Assembly: GCA_030620095.1 (NCBI GenBank)
Contig: JAUTXW010004696.1
Span: 59,407 to 123,406 of the forward strand
Source: Kuschelorhynchus macadamiae
Lineage: Eukaryota; Arthropoda; Insecta; Coleoptera; Curculionidae
DNA: 64,000 bases
Reading direction: 5' to 3'
The position numbers and the translations under genes are program-made. Under the pieces are notes generated by a model. It was not told the DNA's origin, ran no database searches, and was given only the letters and a program-made list of their open reading frames with translations. Positions within the stretch are counted from its first letter, which is position 1. Each line of letters starts with the position of its first letter. This document shows, piece after piece, positions 48,441 through 64,000 of the stretch.

Positions 48441-49044
48441 GTTATGGTATATACAAATCATCTCGTAAAAAATGAGCTATTTAAATGTAACTGCACAATT
48501 GTTTTTGCAATTTAAATATACTCCCCCGCATCGCCCGGCTGCCAGGCGATAGTTTTCATCATACTCAGGGGACACAATTTTCATTCCTACTAGTTTCATC
48601 CGTTTATAAATGTCGTAAGTAAAATGTTCACTGGATCTTAGACTAATGTTACAGATGGAAAGTTCCAGCTACACAAATTAAAACAAAACACGAAATCTCC
48701 ACATGATCACAATAGACGACTGGAATTCTGCGCGTCTGTTATTTAACATGGTAACAACGATCCAAATTTAATTTATCGAATATAGTTTTAAAACAATTCA
48801 AACCTTTGTTTCAATCAAGAGGTCAATAGGTATATTTGTTAATTTAGGTCACCCTAATTGGATACGATACGAGAGAATCACACTCAATTGTCTTTAGACA
48901 AAAAACGTTTGGACTGGCATCACCACCGCAAAATAAATCTTTTTTCTGGGCCAATTTTGTTATCTCCTATATAGCAGCGATTCGATATTCGTTATTGTAT
49001 AATAAGATTTGTATCAATGTCACACAACAAAATTAGTAAAATTT

Positions 49045-50995
<1,951 letters not shown>

Positions 50996-51059
50996 GCCTT
51001 TACATATAATTACCCTCGTACAAAGTTCCACTATGTATAAATAACACCATTCATGTAAT

Positions 51060-52180
51060 ATTTGGAAATAATGTAAATAATAAAAAAATCATTGTGGAAC
51101 AAAACGCCGACTTTTCCAATTTACCTCAAATTTTGCACAACAATCAAGTGTTACATAGGAATGACCTGGTAAAATTTTGGTAGATATCCAAAATTGCGAA
51201 ACAAAATGGCGGCTTAATAAAATATTTAAAAAATCAGCCTGAAAAAACTACTTATTAGATTGAATTAAACTTTTGTGCAAGAATTTATGTGATATAGAGA
51301 TGAACTGGTAAAATTATAGTACAAATTCAAGATGGGTCCCTAGATGTAAAAAAAAACATATTTTCTTAATTTCATCAGTTTGTCTGACTGTCAAATCGCG
51401 GCACTGCTAAAAAACTATTTACCCGATTGACTTCAAATTCTGGGTCTTATAGGAACGATCTGGTTACATTTTGGTAAAAATCTAATATGGCGGAACAAAA
51501 TAGCGGCCTTAAAAAATGTTATTAAAAAACGAATTATCCAATTTACCTTAAATTTACAAATCAAGTGTTCTATAGGAATGAACTGGTAACATTTTGGTAC
51601 GAATCCAAGCATCATGGCAAAACAAAGGGAGGCAAGCATGAAGTATGAAATAGAGATAAAGTGCTAAAATTATGGTGCAAATTCAAGATGGTGGAACAAA
51701 ATGACCGTCGAATAAAACTAGTACAAAACTAAAAAAGAAAAAAAAAACTTTTTATTTACTGACTTCAAATTGTGTACAAAAATTAGATGTGATATAGGGA
51801 TAAACTGATAAAAACGTGCCGGAAAAAAATGGAGGTCTAATGAAATTAAAAAAAAATCAATGTAAAAAACTACTTATTCAATCTATTTTAAATTGTAGAC
51901 AAAAATTAAGTGTGGCATAGATAAAAATTGGTGGTGCGAATCCAATATGGTCAAAAAGAAAATGGCGCCCAATACAAATGTTCGAAAAGACAAAATATAT
52001 TTCTTACTAAATGGCTATGTGCCAAATTTGGCCAACTTCACTACTCTAATAAAAGGGGAAATTTATAGATTTTTTTTTTAAGTTTTTACCAGACCATTAT
52101 ATAAATTCGTTAAATGTGACACCTCTGTATAGTTGTAGGGAAGTGGGTAAAGGCAAATTTACCGATTTTTTAAATTTGTT
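51060..52180 (+). repeat. Modular repeat family, plus-oriented copy
   Basis: Units carry 'aaacaaaatggcggcttaat' (51199), 'aatatggcggaacaaaatag' (51484), 'atggtggaacaaaatgacc' and 'gaaaatggcgcccaatac'. The block ends with 'gtagggaagtgggtaaaggc' (52136-52155). Confidence 0.75.
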
Positions 52181-52259
52181 GTAAATTTATTTTTCTATTA
52201 GTTTATTTTTTGTAACTTTATTTACATAGTCTATAAACAATAAGTCATTTATTATTTTC

Positions 52260-52520
52260 CCCCTTAAAAAGGTTTTATTCCAGTAATGGAGTTTTATCAA
52301 ATATTTAAACATTTCATTAATCCGCTATAATGGCTTCACATCAAAATGTTACCAGTTTATCCTTATACGGCACTTGATTTTTGTGGTCCATTCGATAAGT
52401 AGTTTCTTAATTATGTTTTTTTTAACATTTTGTGAGGCCCCCATTTTGTTCCGCCATATTGGATTTTTACCAAAATGTTACCATTTCAACCCCCTATGAC
52501 CCCTGATGTTAGATCAAAAT
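52260..52520 (-). repeat. Modular repeat family, short inverted fragment
   Basis: Complementary words 'ccattttgttccgccatatt' and 'caaaatgttaccagtttatc' identify the family. Both ends are missing. Confidence 0.65.
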
Positions 52521-53456
52521 TTGAAGGCAAGTTACAATACTGCCCCCGATACTTCTGTCTGTTCTTACTACACCGAATTTCATTTCAATATAATAACCGG
52601 ATTTAAATATACGTACTGAAAAAAAACCAAATCAAAAAAGAATTAACATCCTGCATCTTGAAAATTTTTGTCTTACTTTATGCCAAGGAATCTCCCGTTA
52701 AGTGATGGTCGATGTTTTTTGAAACACCCTGTATATGGTGTAAGTATGTGCAGACACTTTAACAGGTGAGTGAGTCTTTGGCTCATATAATATCTCTAAG
52801 CGCTTTGTTTTCGACATACACGGTGTAAAAGTTTTTCAGAAAATAGCAAAATGCACGAAAACTACAATTATCGGAACGTTTCAAAACAGTTATTTTTTAG
52901 CAAGCAAACGTATCGTGCACTTGATTAATGGTACTTTAATCGACTGACTTGTCGAAAACTAGCGGAATTGTCTGACGACAGAATTAATTATTATATAAGT
53001 AATAATTATTTTTACCTTGGACAGATGATAGATTTTATGCGTACAAAATAAGCTATATTTAAAGTGGCATTTTAACTGATAATGTGTTTTATCATCTCGG
53101 AGAATACTGTAATGCCTTGGAGCGAGTATAACATGAAGAATAAGTCAACAGAGTACGCACCTTTACCCTATTTGAACTACAAGATTAGTAGAAATTGGGC
53201 GTCACAAACAATAGTTTTGCATAATTTTTCTCAATTATTCCCAAAAATTCAAGCACGAAGATTTTAAAGTGTTACATAAATCCTAGAATCAGAATCGTAG
53301 ACATTTCAAACTGTCGTGGAAGTCACACTCTTATACTTAATTAAATCCCGTTGCAGACAGGTTTTATCCAATTATCAGGAAGCTTCCTCATAATGAATAC
53401 TTCCTTTTATTCAGGAAAATTAAAGATATATTTGAGATTGGTATATTTACAGGTGT

Positions 53457-53912
53457 ACAGGTTCTTTCCTCATAATTCGCCACCCCCGATATTGACTTAA
53501 TTTTAAGAGATAAGAAAAAATGTTAAACGTAAAAGAAAATTATTTATGTATACAGGATGTCTCAAATGGAGACCTTCTTGCAGATTTTATATATTATATA
53601 CCAGGTTTGATACCTTTATCTTTAAAGACATCCGAGACATTTAAGAAGCAATGTATTCCCATTATTCCCCTATATATTGTATATTTATAATTAGCAAGAA
53701 GATGCCCATTTGATTGACATTATAAAAACATACAGGGTATTACATTAAAAAAATATGTTGGGTCTGTTACACATTTTTAAGACATCCTCCTGTATACATG
53801 AATATTCATTTTGCTATAAGCTAGGTACAACTTTACATTTAACTTTTTTTCCAATCTCCAAAAACTAAGCCAATATTGGGGGGTGGCGAATTATGAGGAA
53901 AAACCATGTACA
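53457..53912. mobile_element. Fold-back element with 'cctcataattcgccaccccc' arms, carrying a nested MITE
   Basis: The left arm 'tcctcataattcgccacccc' is answered by 'ggggtggcgaattatgagga' on the right, extended by 'attgactta' and 'taagccaat'. A second element with tacaggatgtct and agacatcctcctgta ends lies inside it at 53553-53792, TA-flanked. A partial 'ataccaggtttgatacc' copy is inside that one. Confidence 0.75.
53553..53792. mobile_element. Nested MITE with caggatgtct termini
   Basis: The left end is TA-caggatgtctcaa and the right end ttaagacatcctcctg-TA (a small insertion in the right end). The ends resemble the 410-bp MITE at 40054. Confidence 0.6.
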
Positions 53913-53989
53913 TATTAGTAAATAACTATGCGCGGAACTAAACAGGATCATACTTCCCTATCATTGGTAAAAGGGTGGATTCAAAAACG

Positions 53990-54700
53990 AGAAAAGTTCT
54001 GGTTACTACCTATTTATCGATTTTTACCATCATTTTATTTAATAATTTTAATTTCGTAATTAAAAATAAAATAAACTCTATTTTTCTGCTTATTTTTATT
54101 TATTTCCTCATCCCTATATCATATTTACTCTTTGTGCGAAATTTGAAGTCAATTGGTAATAAGTAGTTTTTTGATTTAGTGATATTTCTAAACATTTTAT
54201 TTCGCCATATTTTATTCGCAATATTTGAAGTCATTTAGATAACTAGCTTTTAATATTGAGCATTAAAAAACATTTTATCAGTCCACCATTTCATTCTGCC
54301 ATACTACACTAATACAAAAGTTATCAGTTCTTCCCTATATCCCACTTGATCTACGTGCAAAATTTGAAGTCATTCGATAATAATAGTTTTTTATAGTGAA
54401 TTTTTATTAGACCCCCATCCTGGATTTGCACCGAAATCTTACCAGTTCACCATTATATCACATTTGATTTTTTATGTAAAAGTCAAACGGAATAAGTAGT
54501 TTTTAATACTGTTTTTGTTCAGTCATATTGGATGGGTACCTAAATTTTATCAGTTTATTTTTACACTTGACTTTCCTACAAAATGAAGGCAATTCGGGAA
54601 TTAGTTTTTTAAAACTGATTTTTTTTAAACAATTTATTAGACGGCCATAATGGGTTTTGCCAAAATATTACCAATTCAACTCAAAAGCACATAAAACATG
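53990..54700 (-). repeat. Modular repeat family, degraded inverted copy
   Basis: Complementary unit words recur every 100-150 bp: 'tgcgaaatttgaagtcaatt', 'ccatttcattctgccatact', 'gtgcaaaatttgaagtcatt' and 'gacggccataatggg'. Interrupted on the right by a SINE. Confidence 0.7.
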
Positions 54701-54711
54701 TACTGAATAAA

Positions 54712-54950
54712 GCCGTGACTGTGGTGCCACGTACGGCGATTTGCTTTAATTGGTGACGACATTGATATCGGATTATAAACAAACCTCGCCCTGTTTTTGA
54801 TGTGAGCTGTGCTAGCTCGTTGGTAGCGCATTTGGCTTCGATTGCAGAGGTTGTGTGCTCTTTCCCCGTCAGGCGATGTTTTTTTTATTTTTTTCTCTAT
54901 CAAAACCTATACTTTTTTAAGTAGTAAATATCGGACTGCGTTTTGGTTTA
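54712..54950 (+). mobile_element. tRNA-related SINE
   Basis: At 54806-54880 the sequence has an A-box-like 'tagctcgttggtagcgc', an anticodon-arm-like stretch and 'gcagaggttgtgtgctctt' plus 'tccccgtcag', where the B box should be (degenerate). A T-rich linker, 'ctatcaaaac' and 'taaatatcggactgcgtttt' follow. The last parts recur, in the same order, on the minus strand at 24694-24830, so this is a dispersed family. The 5' part (54712-54800) may belong to the element as well. Not a functional tRNA gene: the arms do not pair properly. Confidence 0.65.
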
Positions 54951-55219
54951 CCCTGGTTATGCCTTATTTTTTGGATGGATGTAAACAAGTGTATCTATAT
55001 TAAAAAAAATAAAGATATATGAAAGTCAAAATTATTATTCTTTTCGCTATTACGATTTCTATTTCATTGGTGCTATTTGTTCGAGGCACAGGGTTTAACA
55101 ACAGTTGTTCAACCCCATAATATGACCTTTGATTCGTGAACAAAACTTGAAGTTAATCGGGTAAGTAGTATTTAAATGCAAAAAAATAAGTGTTTTTTCA
55201 CCATTACAATGGAAGTAAA

Positions 55220-56236
55220 AATAGGATGTTTCTTCCTTCTCAAGAGGAAGTATTGTAATCGTGAAAAAAAATCGGAAAATTTTCTTTACCCGGAAATTCC
55301 CTCGTCATGAATATTTCCTTTTATTAAAAATAGTGAAGTGTGACCCAATTTAGTTCAGAACATCGTCATTGAGTATGTATGTATATATACTGTCTTTTTA
55401 AACATTTTTACTAGGCGCCATTTTGTTCCATCATATTGGACTCCTACCAATATTTTACCAGTCTCTACCTATGTCACACCTGCTTTTTGGGTATGATTTA
55501 AAATAAATTCAATAAGTAGTTATTACATTGACACACGCCACCATTTTGTTACGTCATGTTGAATTCGTACCAGTTTACCCCTATATATTTAATATTTCTG
55601 GAAAATTTAAGCCAATTGAATAAGATTTTTCACGTTGATTTTTTTTAAATTTTTTAAAATTTAAAATTTCACCGCCATTTTGTTTGGTCATCTTGAATTT
55701 ATACTCCAATTTTACTAGTTCATTTCTATACCAAAATTGGTTTTGACATACAATTTCAAATAAATCCACTAAGTAGCTTTTTAAGCTGAATTTTTAATAA
55801 TTTTATTAAGCCCTCATTTTGTTCCGCCATCTTATATTCGTACCAAGTAACCATTCGTAACCAGTTGTATGCTACATAATCCTTGATTTTTAGGCAAAAT
55901 TTGAGATGAACTGGGTAAGTAGTTTTTTAGTAATAATTTTTTGAACATTTCACTAGGCCTCCATTTTGGTTAGCCATATTGGATTTTTGCCAAAATGTTA
56001 CCAGGTCATCTCCATATGACCCTCAATTTTTGACCAAAATTGAAAGTCAATTAGATAGTTAGTTTTTTAGCTATGCTGTGAACAGAGACCGACAGACAGA
56101 CAGACGGACCGACGGAATTGAGAAAACATGTTTTTCTGTATCTAGGGACCCTGAAATGCAAAGATCTAAAAAATAACGGAGGGTAATTTTTTTACGATTA
56201 CAATACTTCCCCTTTACGAGGGAAGTAACAATCACC
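55220..56236 (-). repeat. Modular repeat family, near-complete inverted copy
   Basis: Between a terminal 'aaattccctcgtcatgaat' (about 55300-55320) and 'acttcccctttacgaggga' (56206-56224), the units occur in the opposite order to 45390-46980: 'gtgacccaatttagttcag', 'tatatatactgtctttttaa', 'ggcgccattttgttcc', four further 'ccattttgtt' units, then 'ccgacagacagacagacgg' and 'ctagggaccctgaaatgc'. Confidence 0.8.
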
Positions 56237-57550
56237 CTCCCAAGTTTTTATAGATTTTCGCTAAGGACCCTAATCTAGTTCAAAAACATGTTTTCTCATT
56301 TCCGTCGGTCTGTCTATCTGTCTGCTCGAGGAATAAATAACTAATAAACTTAACATTTTGGTGAAATTCCAACATGGCGGAGCAAAAAGGCTACATAATA
56401 AAACGTTAAAAACATCAGTGCAAAAAGTACTTACGCAAATGACTTTACTCAAAAATTAAGTATCATGTAGGAATGTACTGGAACAATTTTCATAAGAATC
56501 CAAGACAAAAAAAACAAAATGTCGTCCTAATTAACTGTTTAAAATATCAGTCCAAAAACTACTTATTCGATAGATTTCAAATTTTGCACAAAAATCAAGT
56601 GTGATAGATGTATTACCTAGTAAAATTTTGCCGGCAAAATGCCGGCCTAATAAAATATTTAAAAAATCAATCTGAAAAACTGCCTAATTAGATATAAAAA
56701 AATAAGTATGAAAAAACTACAAACAAATTTTGCACAGTGAATACGGGCGTAAATGCTTAAAAAAATTGTATAAACAAACTACTTGTTCGACTGATTCAAA
56801 TATTGCACAAAAATCAAGTGTGAATAGGGGTAAATAAATTTTGGGACAAACCTAAAATGGCGGCCTAATTAAATGGTTGAAAAACTATTATTTGATTGAT
56901 TTCAATTTTTTTATAAAAATCAAGGGTGTTGTAGTGATAAATTAGTAAATTGGTACGAATTTAAGAAAGCAGAACAAAATAACGGCCCAATAAAATGTTT
57001 AAAAAAATTAATAAGAAAAAACTATTTATTGATTGATTTCAAAGGTTGCACAAAAATCAAATCTGAACAAGGATGAACTGGTAAAATGTTCATACGAATC
57101 CATTATGGCGGAACAAAATATCGACCTAATAAACTATTTTAAAAAGCCGTCTGAATAATCTACGTATTCGAAGTCTTCCAATTTCCCAGAAAGTGATTTT
57201 TTTTCGTCGGAATCCAATACAGCGCAATAAAATAAAACTTATTCAATTGACTTCAAATTTTGTACAAACATAAGATGGGATAAACTAGACTAAAAATAAA
57301 ATGGCACGAATTCGACATTATTCAACTGATTTTATATTTTGCCGAAAAATCAAATCTGACACAAAGAGAAAATGGTAAAATATTGATACAAACCCAGCAG
57401 ACCGTGAAACAATGACATGACGGCCTTTTGAAGTGTTTGAAAAAACAATATAAAAAATAGGTAAGTACATACTTTTATATCCTTAATAAAAGGAAGGAAG
57501 GATTCATAACTAGAAAAGTTCAGAATAAAGCAAATTTACGGATTTTTATT
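56236..57550 (+). repeat. Modular repeat family, plus-oriented copy
   Basis: It starts 'acaatcaccctccc', 'cgtcggtctgtctatctgtc', followed by many units ('acatggcggagcaaaaagg', 'cctaaaatggcggcctaatt', 'cattatggcggaacaaaat'). The copies are strongly diverged toward the right end. Confidence 0.75.
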
Positions 57551-57559
57551 TTTTTTTAC

Positions 57560-58056
57560 CAGGAAAAATCGCCCTCTAAGATTTTTGCAGATCCTTGGGT
57601 TTTTCGATCCCTGAACCCTGAAAAACATGTTCTCCTATTTTCGTCAGTCTGTCATTATATCTCTACGCGAAATAGCTTAAAAATATTTATCCCATTGATA
57701 AATTTTGTTAAAAAATCAAGGGTCATATGGGAATAAAATGATTACATTTTGGTAAAAATCCAATATGGCGGAACAAAATGGTGCCCTCACAAAATGTCAA
57801 AAAAAAACATTATTAAGAAACTACTTTTCGCATGAATTTCAACATTTGCACAAAAATAAAGGGTGATATAAGGATAAACTAGTAAAATTTTTGTATACAT
57901 CCCTAATAGCCTCACAAAAAGGCAACGTAATAAAATGTTTAAAGATTCGGTAAAATTCCAATTACTGGAATAAAAACCTATTTTTTATGGAGGAAAAAAA
58001 TAATAAAGGATATAATTAATTTTTTTGTAGACTACGTACTAATGATATGAAAAATA

Positions 58057-58088
<32 letters not shown>

Positions 58089-58260
58089 TAATAATAATAA
58101 TGATAATAAATTAAAAACTTAAAAAAAATTAATTAAATTACAGTTTTATTGGATTTGCGTAAATTTACTACAAAATAATTATATGCATATATAGACTGTC
58201 TATTGCAAGTAGTGAAAATCTGTACGAGGGAAGTGGTGGGTAAAGGCGATTTTTTATTCA
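57560..58260 (+). repeat. Modular repeat family, subtype B copy
   Basis: Same plan as 15690-16375: 'tgcagatccttgggtttttc', 'ctcctattttcgtcagtctg', 'aatatggcggaacaaaatgg', then an AAT-repeat stretch (58060-58110), 'attatatgcatatatagact' and the terminal 'gtacgagggaagtggtgg' at 58214-58231. Confidence 0.78.
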
Positions 58261-58269
58261 CATTTATGC

Positions 58270-59280
58270 ATTCCAGCAAAATGCCTTTAAACGTTTAAGC
58301 ATATATAATAACAGAAAAGAAACGCCCTTTTAGACCTCGTTGATTAAATCTGTGAGTCTACCTTTAGATAAGTCATTTTTTACTTTATTTGCCAAATCAT
58401 TTGAACGTTGTATTTAAACGAATAATAATCAGTTTTGGGGAAGTGATAGTAGCGGGAAATTACCATTTTTTAATTTGCATTCCAGTTTATGTAGCGATAA
58501 AAACTATATGTGAACTATTACTTCCCTATAACTGACCAATATTCATGATTTGTATACACAATAATCGTATTACGAAACGTTAAAATTAAAGAGAATTTCT
58601 TTTTAACATACTTAAGCATTATATGACGACGATCGTGTTACGATATGGTTCCTAGTATGAAGTGGCCTGCAAGACGTTAAGTTCTGAAGAATACTTTTAC
58701 CGGACTGCTCACGCACAGTAGGGTAATGTCGGTGTATGCATGTATGTTTGTAATCTTCTACAGGCTAAATACTTGAAACGATTTTCATTAATAAGGCATT
58801 AAAAGATCCCGCCAGTGTTCTAGCTATGTTTGCTTAAAAAAAAAACTAAGTGGCGGGAGTGGTGCGTCATTTTGTCTGAGTGAAAAAGAAAAATTTAACT
58901 TGAATCTAAAAATTTTACCCAAAGAAAATAAGGGTCATAAATTGAATATACTGGAGTCTCTAGAAATAAATAAGCTCAAACCTTCAAATTCTTTGTTAAA
59001 CGATCAGGTAGAACTCTATAATTCACACATATATTTTTAACAATTAGGTAGTTTAAATTTATAGCTAGAACTTAAAAAAGTAGATATTTTTCAGTGTTGT
59101 TTCTCGGTTACCTTCACAGTGGAACCAAAACTAAAGCCTAAATATTAAAATTTTAAGACAAATAGATAACATTTTTTTACATTTTAAAGACATTTAAAAT
59201 TTTTAAAATGTCTTTAAGACAGAGAAGTTTTTCTTGAATCTAAGTTGTCTATCCAACAGTAAACCCAAATTTTTCGCACT
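58270..59280. other. AT-rich DNA without recognisable features
   Basis: Only scattered short patches such as 'agtggcgggagtggtgcg' (58849) stand out. 'aagtgatagtagcggg' near 58440 may be a trace of the modular family. Confidence 0.4.
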
Positions 59281-59289
59281 ACGAAATTT

Positions 59290-59620
59290 AGCTTTAAGTC
59301 GTGTAGGTTGTAGGTAGGTCATAGTTTATACGGGACCCAGTTTTTACGTAATTACCAGAATAAAAACTACAATATATTTTGTGTATCGTCTTCCATTGCT
59401 CCGACCTAATAAAAGGTCGAGGAAAATGTTAAAGATTTTAGTACATCCGAGGTATATGCTAGTAGTATAGTAGAAAGAGTAAAGGTCCTAAAATTGAACT
59501 CTGAGGTACACCAGGAAGTATCTTAACTTGACTAATGTGGCTAAACCTGCACGAGAAATAATATGTCAATTATAAATGAATGGTATTTGCTTTAAAATGT
59601 TTAGGATGGGTTCATTATAA
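59290..59620 (-). pseudogene. LINE reverse-transcriptase relic
   Basis: The minus strand reads KILPGVPQSSILGPL (about 59485-59530), a hallmark motif of non-LTR reverse transcriptases. About 35 codons on, in another frame, comes AMEDDTQ at the position of the [FY]ADDTQ active-site motif. Sequence before the first motif (SCRFSHISQV) fits the usual '...V..GVPQGS' context. Frameshifts and stops make it non-functional. Confidence 0.65.
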
Positions 59621-60370
59621 GCACCTTAGTTTTTAGAGTATATTCAGTGGAGTACCACATAAATCTCACGTGTGCCTGTGTGCATGTCCGTTATAATACA
59701 ATTCTTTCTAAAGTATATACCACTAACTTTTGCAAAAATATAATCCCCACGAACAAAAAATTGAATGATATTCTGGAGCATAAGATTAGAATAAGCATAA
59801 AAACTGTATTTTTTATTTTCTTCGAATGTAAAAAAATTGTTCATTTGGCTTTCCTTTTTTCGAAAATAAGCTTCAATAATAGGTACAATTATTTCGTGGT
59901 AAGAGGTTTTTAATAATATTATAAAGTATATATACAAAATTATAATATAAATTACATAAATCTCAGTTTTATTCCTTATCCTTTTCATAAAAACACCTGA
60001 CCAAATTTATTAAGTATTTATTTGGCAAATATTGTGTTTACACTATCAAATATTCTTCACAGACTTAAAAAAGGAGGTTATCAACGCGATCCCATTCAGG
60101 ATGTGACCGGAGTAGTACTAAAGCAAGTATATTGAAAAAATGTTGGAAATTGCAGATGACGCCATTTTCAAAGGTTTTCTCGATTACATTGAACAATATA
60201 TACTCGAATATATATGTAAATATATGTATATGTATATAAGTTCTAGCGTCGGTTCCAGGAGTTTATAAACCGAAAATTAGAGAACCTATTTAATTTTTAG
60301 ATATATAAAAAAATGTCAATAGAGATACGGGTTACAGTTTATAAGGAGCAGGGTAAAAAGGTCCGCCTGA

Positions 60371-60425
60371 ATTTCTGAAGATCCTTGCAGAGTCCGCGTG
60401 CAATCGAAGGCGAAACGTCGTTTAA
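60371..60425 (+). ncRNA. Hammerhead-like motif of Penelope type
   Basis: Core CTGAAGA (60375-60381, fits CUGANGA), a stem II region with ttgca/tgcaa pairing, GAAAC (60412-60416) and GTC (60417-60419). These are the two halves typical of Penelope-like element ribozymes. Stem I sequence on the two sides (attt before the core, gttt after GTC) pairs poorly, so it is probably a decayed copy. Confidence 0.4.
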
Positions 60426-60711
60426 AACACTTGTTATTTGTGTATTTCTATTAGACATAATCATCACCATGGTGTTAAAAACATGTATAAAAAAACTCAA
60501 GTTTTGTTTACAAATTAAAAAAATAAAACACGGTTTTTTTCAACCCTGATATTTACGGAGCGTACATCCGTGTATTTTGTTTATTGATAAACACATATAA
60601 TTTATTAAAAAACATGCTATATTATAGTCTGCAAGTTAGCAAATTTAGATATTGCAAAAACTATATAAGCTGTCAAAAATAATTTGGAATTTGTTTGCAG
60701 TCCGGGATGGT

Positions 60712-63802
<3,091 letters not shown>

Positions 63803-63903
63803 ATATATATTTATATATATATATATATAGATATATATATATATATATATCTATATATATATATATATATAAATATATATATATATTTATATATATATAT
63901 ATA

Positions 63904-63966
<63 letters not shown>

Positions 63967-64000
63967 GTATATATATATCTATATATATATATATATATAT
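63803..64000. repeat. Imperfect (TA)n tract with gata/tatc interruptions
   Basis: TA repeats with occasional tatctata and tatatttata interruptions, running past the window edge. Confidence 0.95.

Noticed and set aside
54806..54880. Functional tRNA gene
   Set aside because: The B box and the acceptor pairing are broken, and the tail matches another dispersed copy; it is a SINE.
59644..59988. 114-codon open frame on the minus strand
   Set aside because: Low-complexity and unlike the adjacent reverse-transcriptase relic; overlaps an equally long open frame on the other strand.

Overview
The window is AT-rich (visibly well above 60% A+T) animal DNA with GT-AG introns and a very high load of decayed transposons. 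Protein similarity recognised by eye (an IQSEC/schizo gene, rosa-type and Tc1-type mariners, hAT remnants, a DUF7869-type relic) points to an arthropod, most likely an insect with a large genome. A beetle is my guess, but the sequence does not settle it.

The only host gene I can support is the 3' two thirds of schizo/loner (IQSEC/BRAG family, an Arf guanine-nucleotide exchange factor) on the minus strand. Seven consecutive coding exons (42538 down to 13299) join in phase at all six junctions. They give 782 residues: IQ motif, serine-rich linker, Sec7 domain with its glutamic finger, PH domain, conserved C-terminal tail and a stop. Upstream coding exons are not in 42539-64000 as far as I can see, so the 5' intron is longer than 21 kb and the promoter lies outside the window.

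Everything else is intronic or downstream repeat. (a) 1-2150: the 3' end of a non-LTR retrotransposon, then a modular repeat interrupted by Penelope-like terminal repeats with hammerhead-type motifs. (b) 2150-13298: mostly featureless AT-rich DNA with short terminal-inverted-repeat elements. (c) Introns 5 and 6 (13526-30465): a hAT relic, a mariner relic, two Tc1-like elements, tRNA-related SINE sequence and several fold-back repeats. (d) Intron 3 (32634-36809): long (TA)n tracts, a fold-back cluster with a second hammerhead family, and an intron-containing pseudogene of the DUF7869 type on the opposite strand. (e) 45390-58260: about 13 kb dominated by blocks, in both orientations, of a non-coding modular repeat whose units carry an 'aacaaaatggcgg' motif. 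(f) 59290-64000: a LINE reverse-transcriptase relic, another hammerhead-like motif, and a rosa-type DD41D mariner with an uninterrupted transposase and very long inverted repeats, sitting in a (TA)n tract.

The most unusual content is the set of hammerhead-ribozyme-like motifs of at least three sequence types, and the modular 'aacaaaatggcgg' element family with terminal 'cgagggaag' sequences and an internal TA seed that has expanded into microsatellites in some copies.
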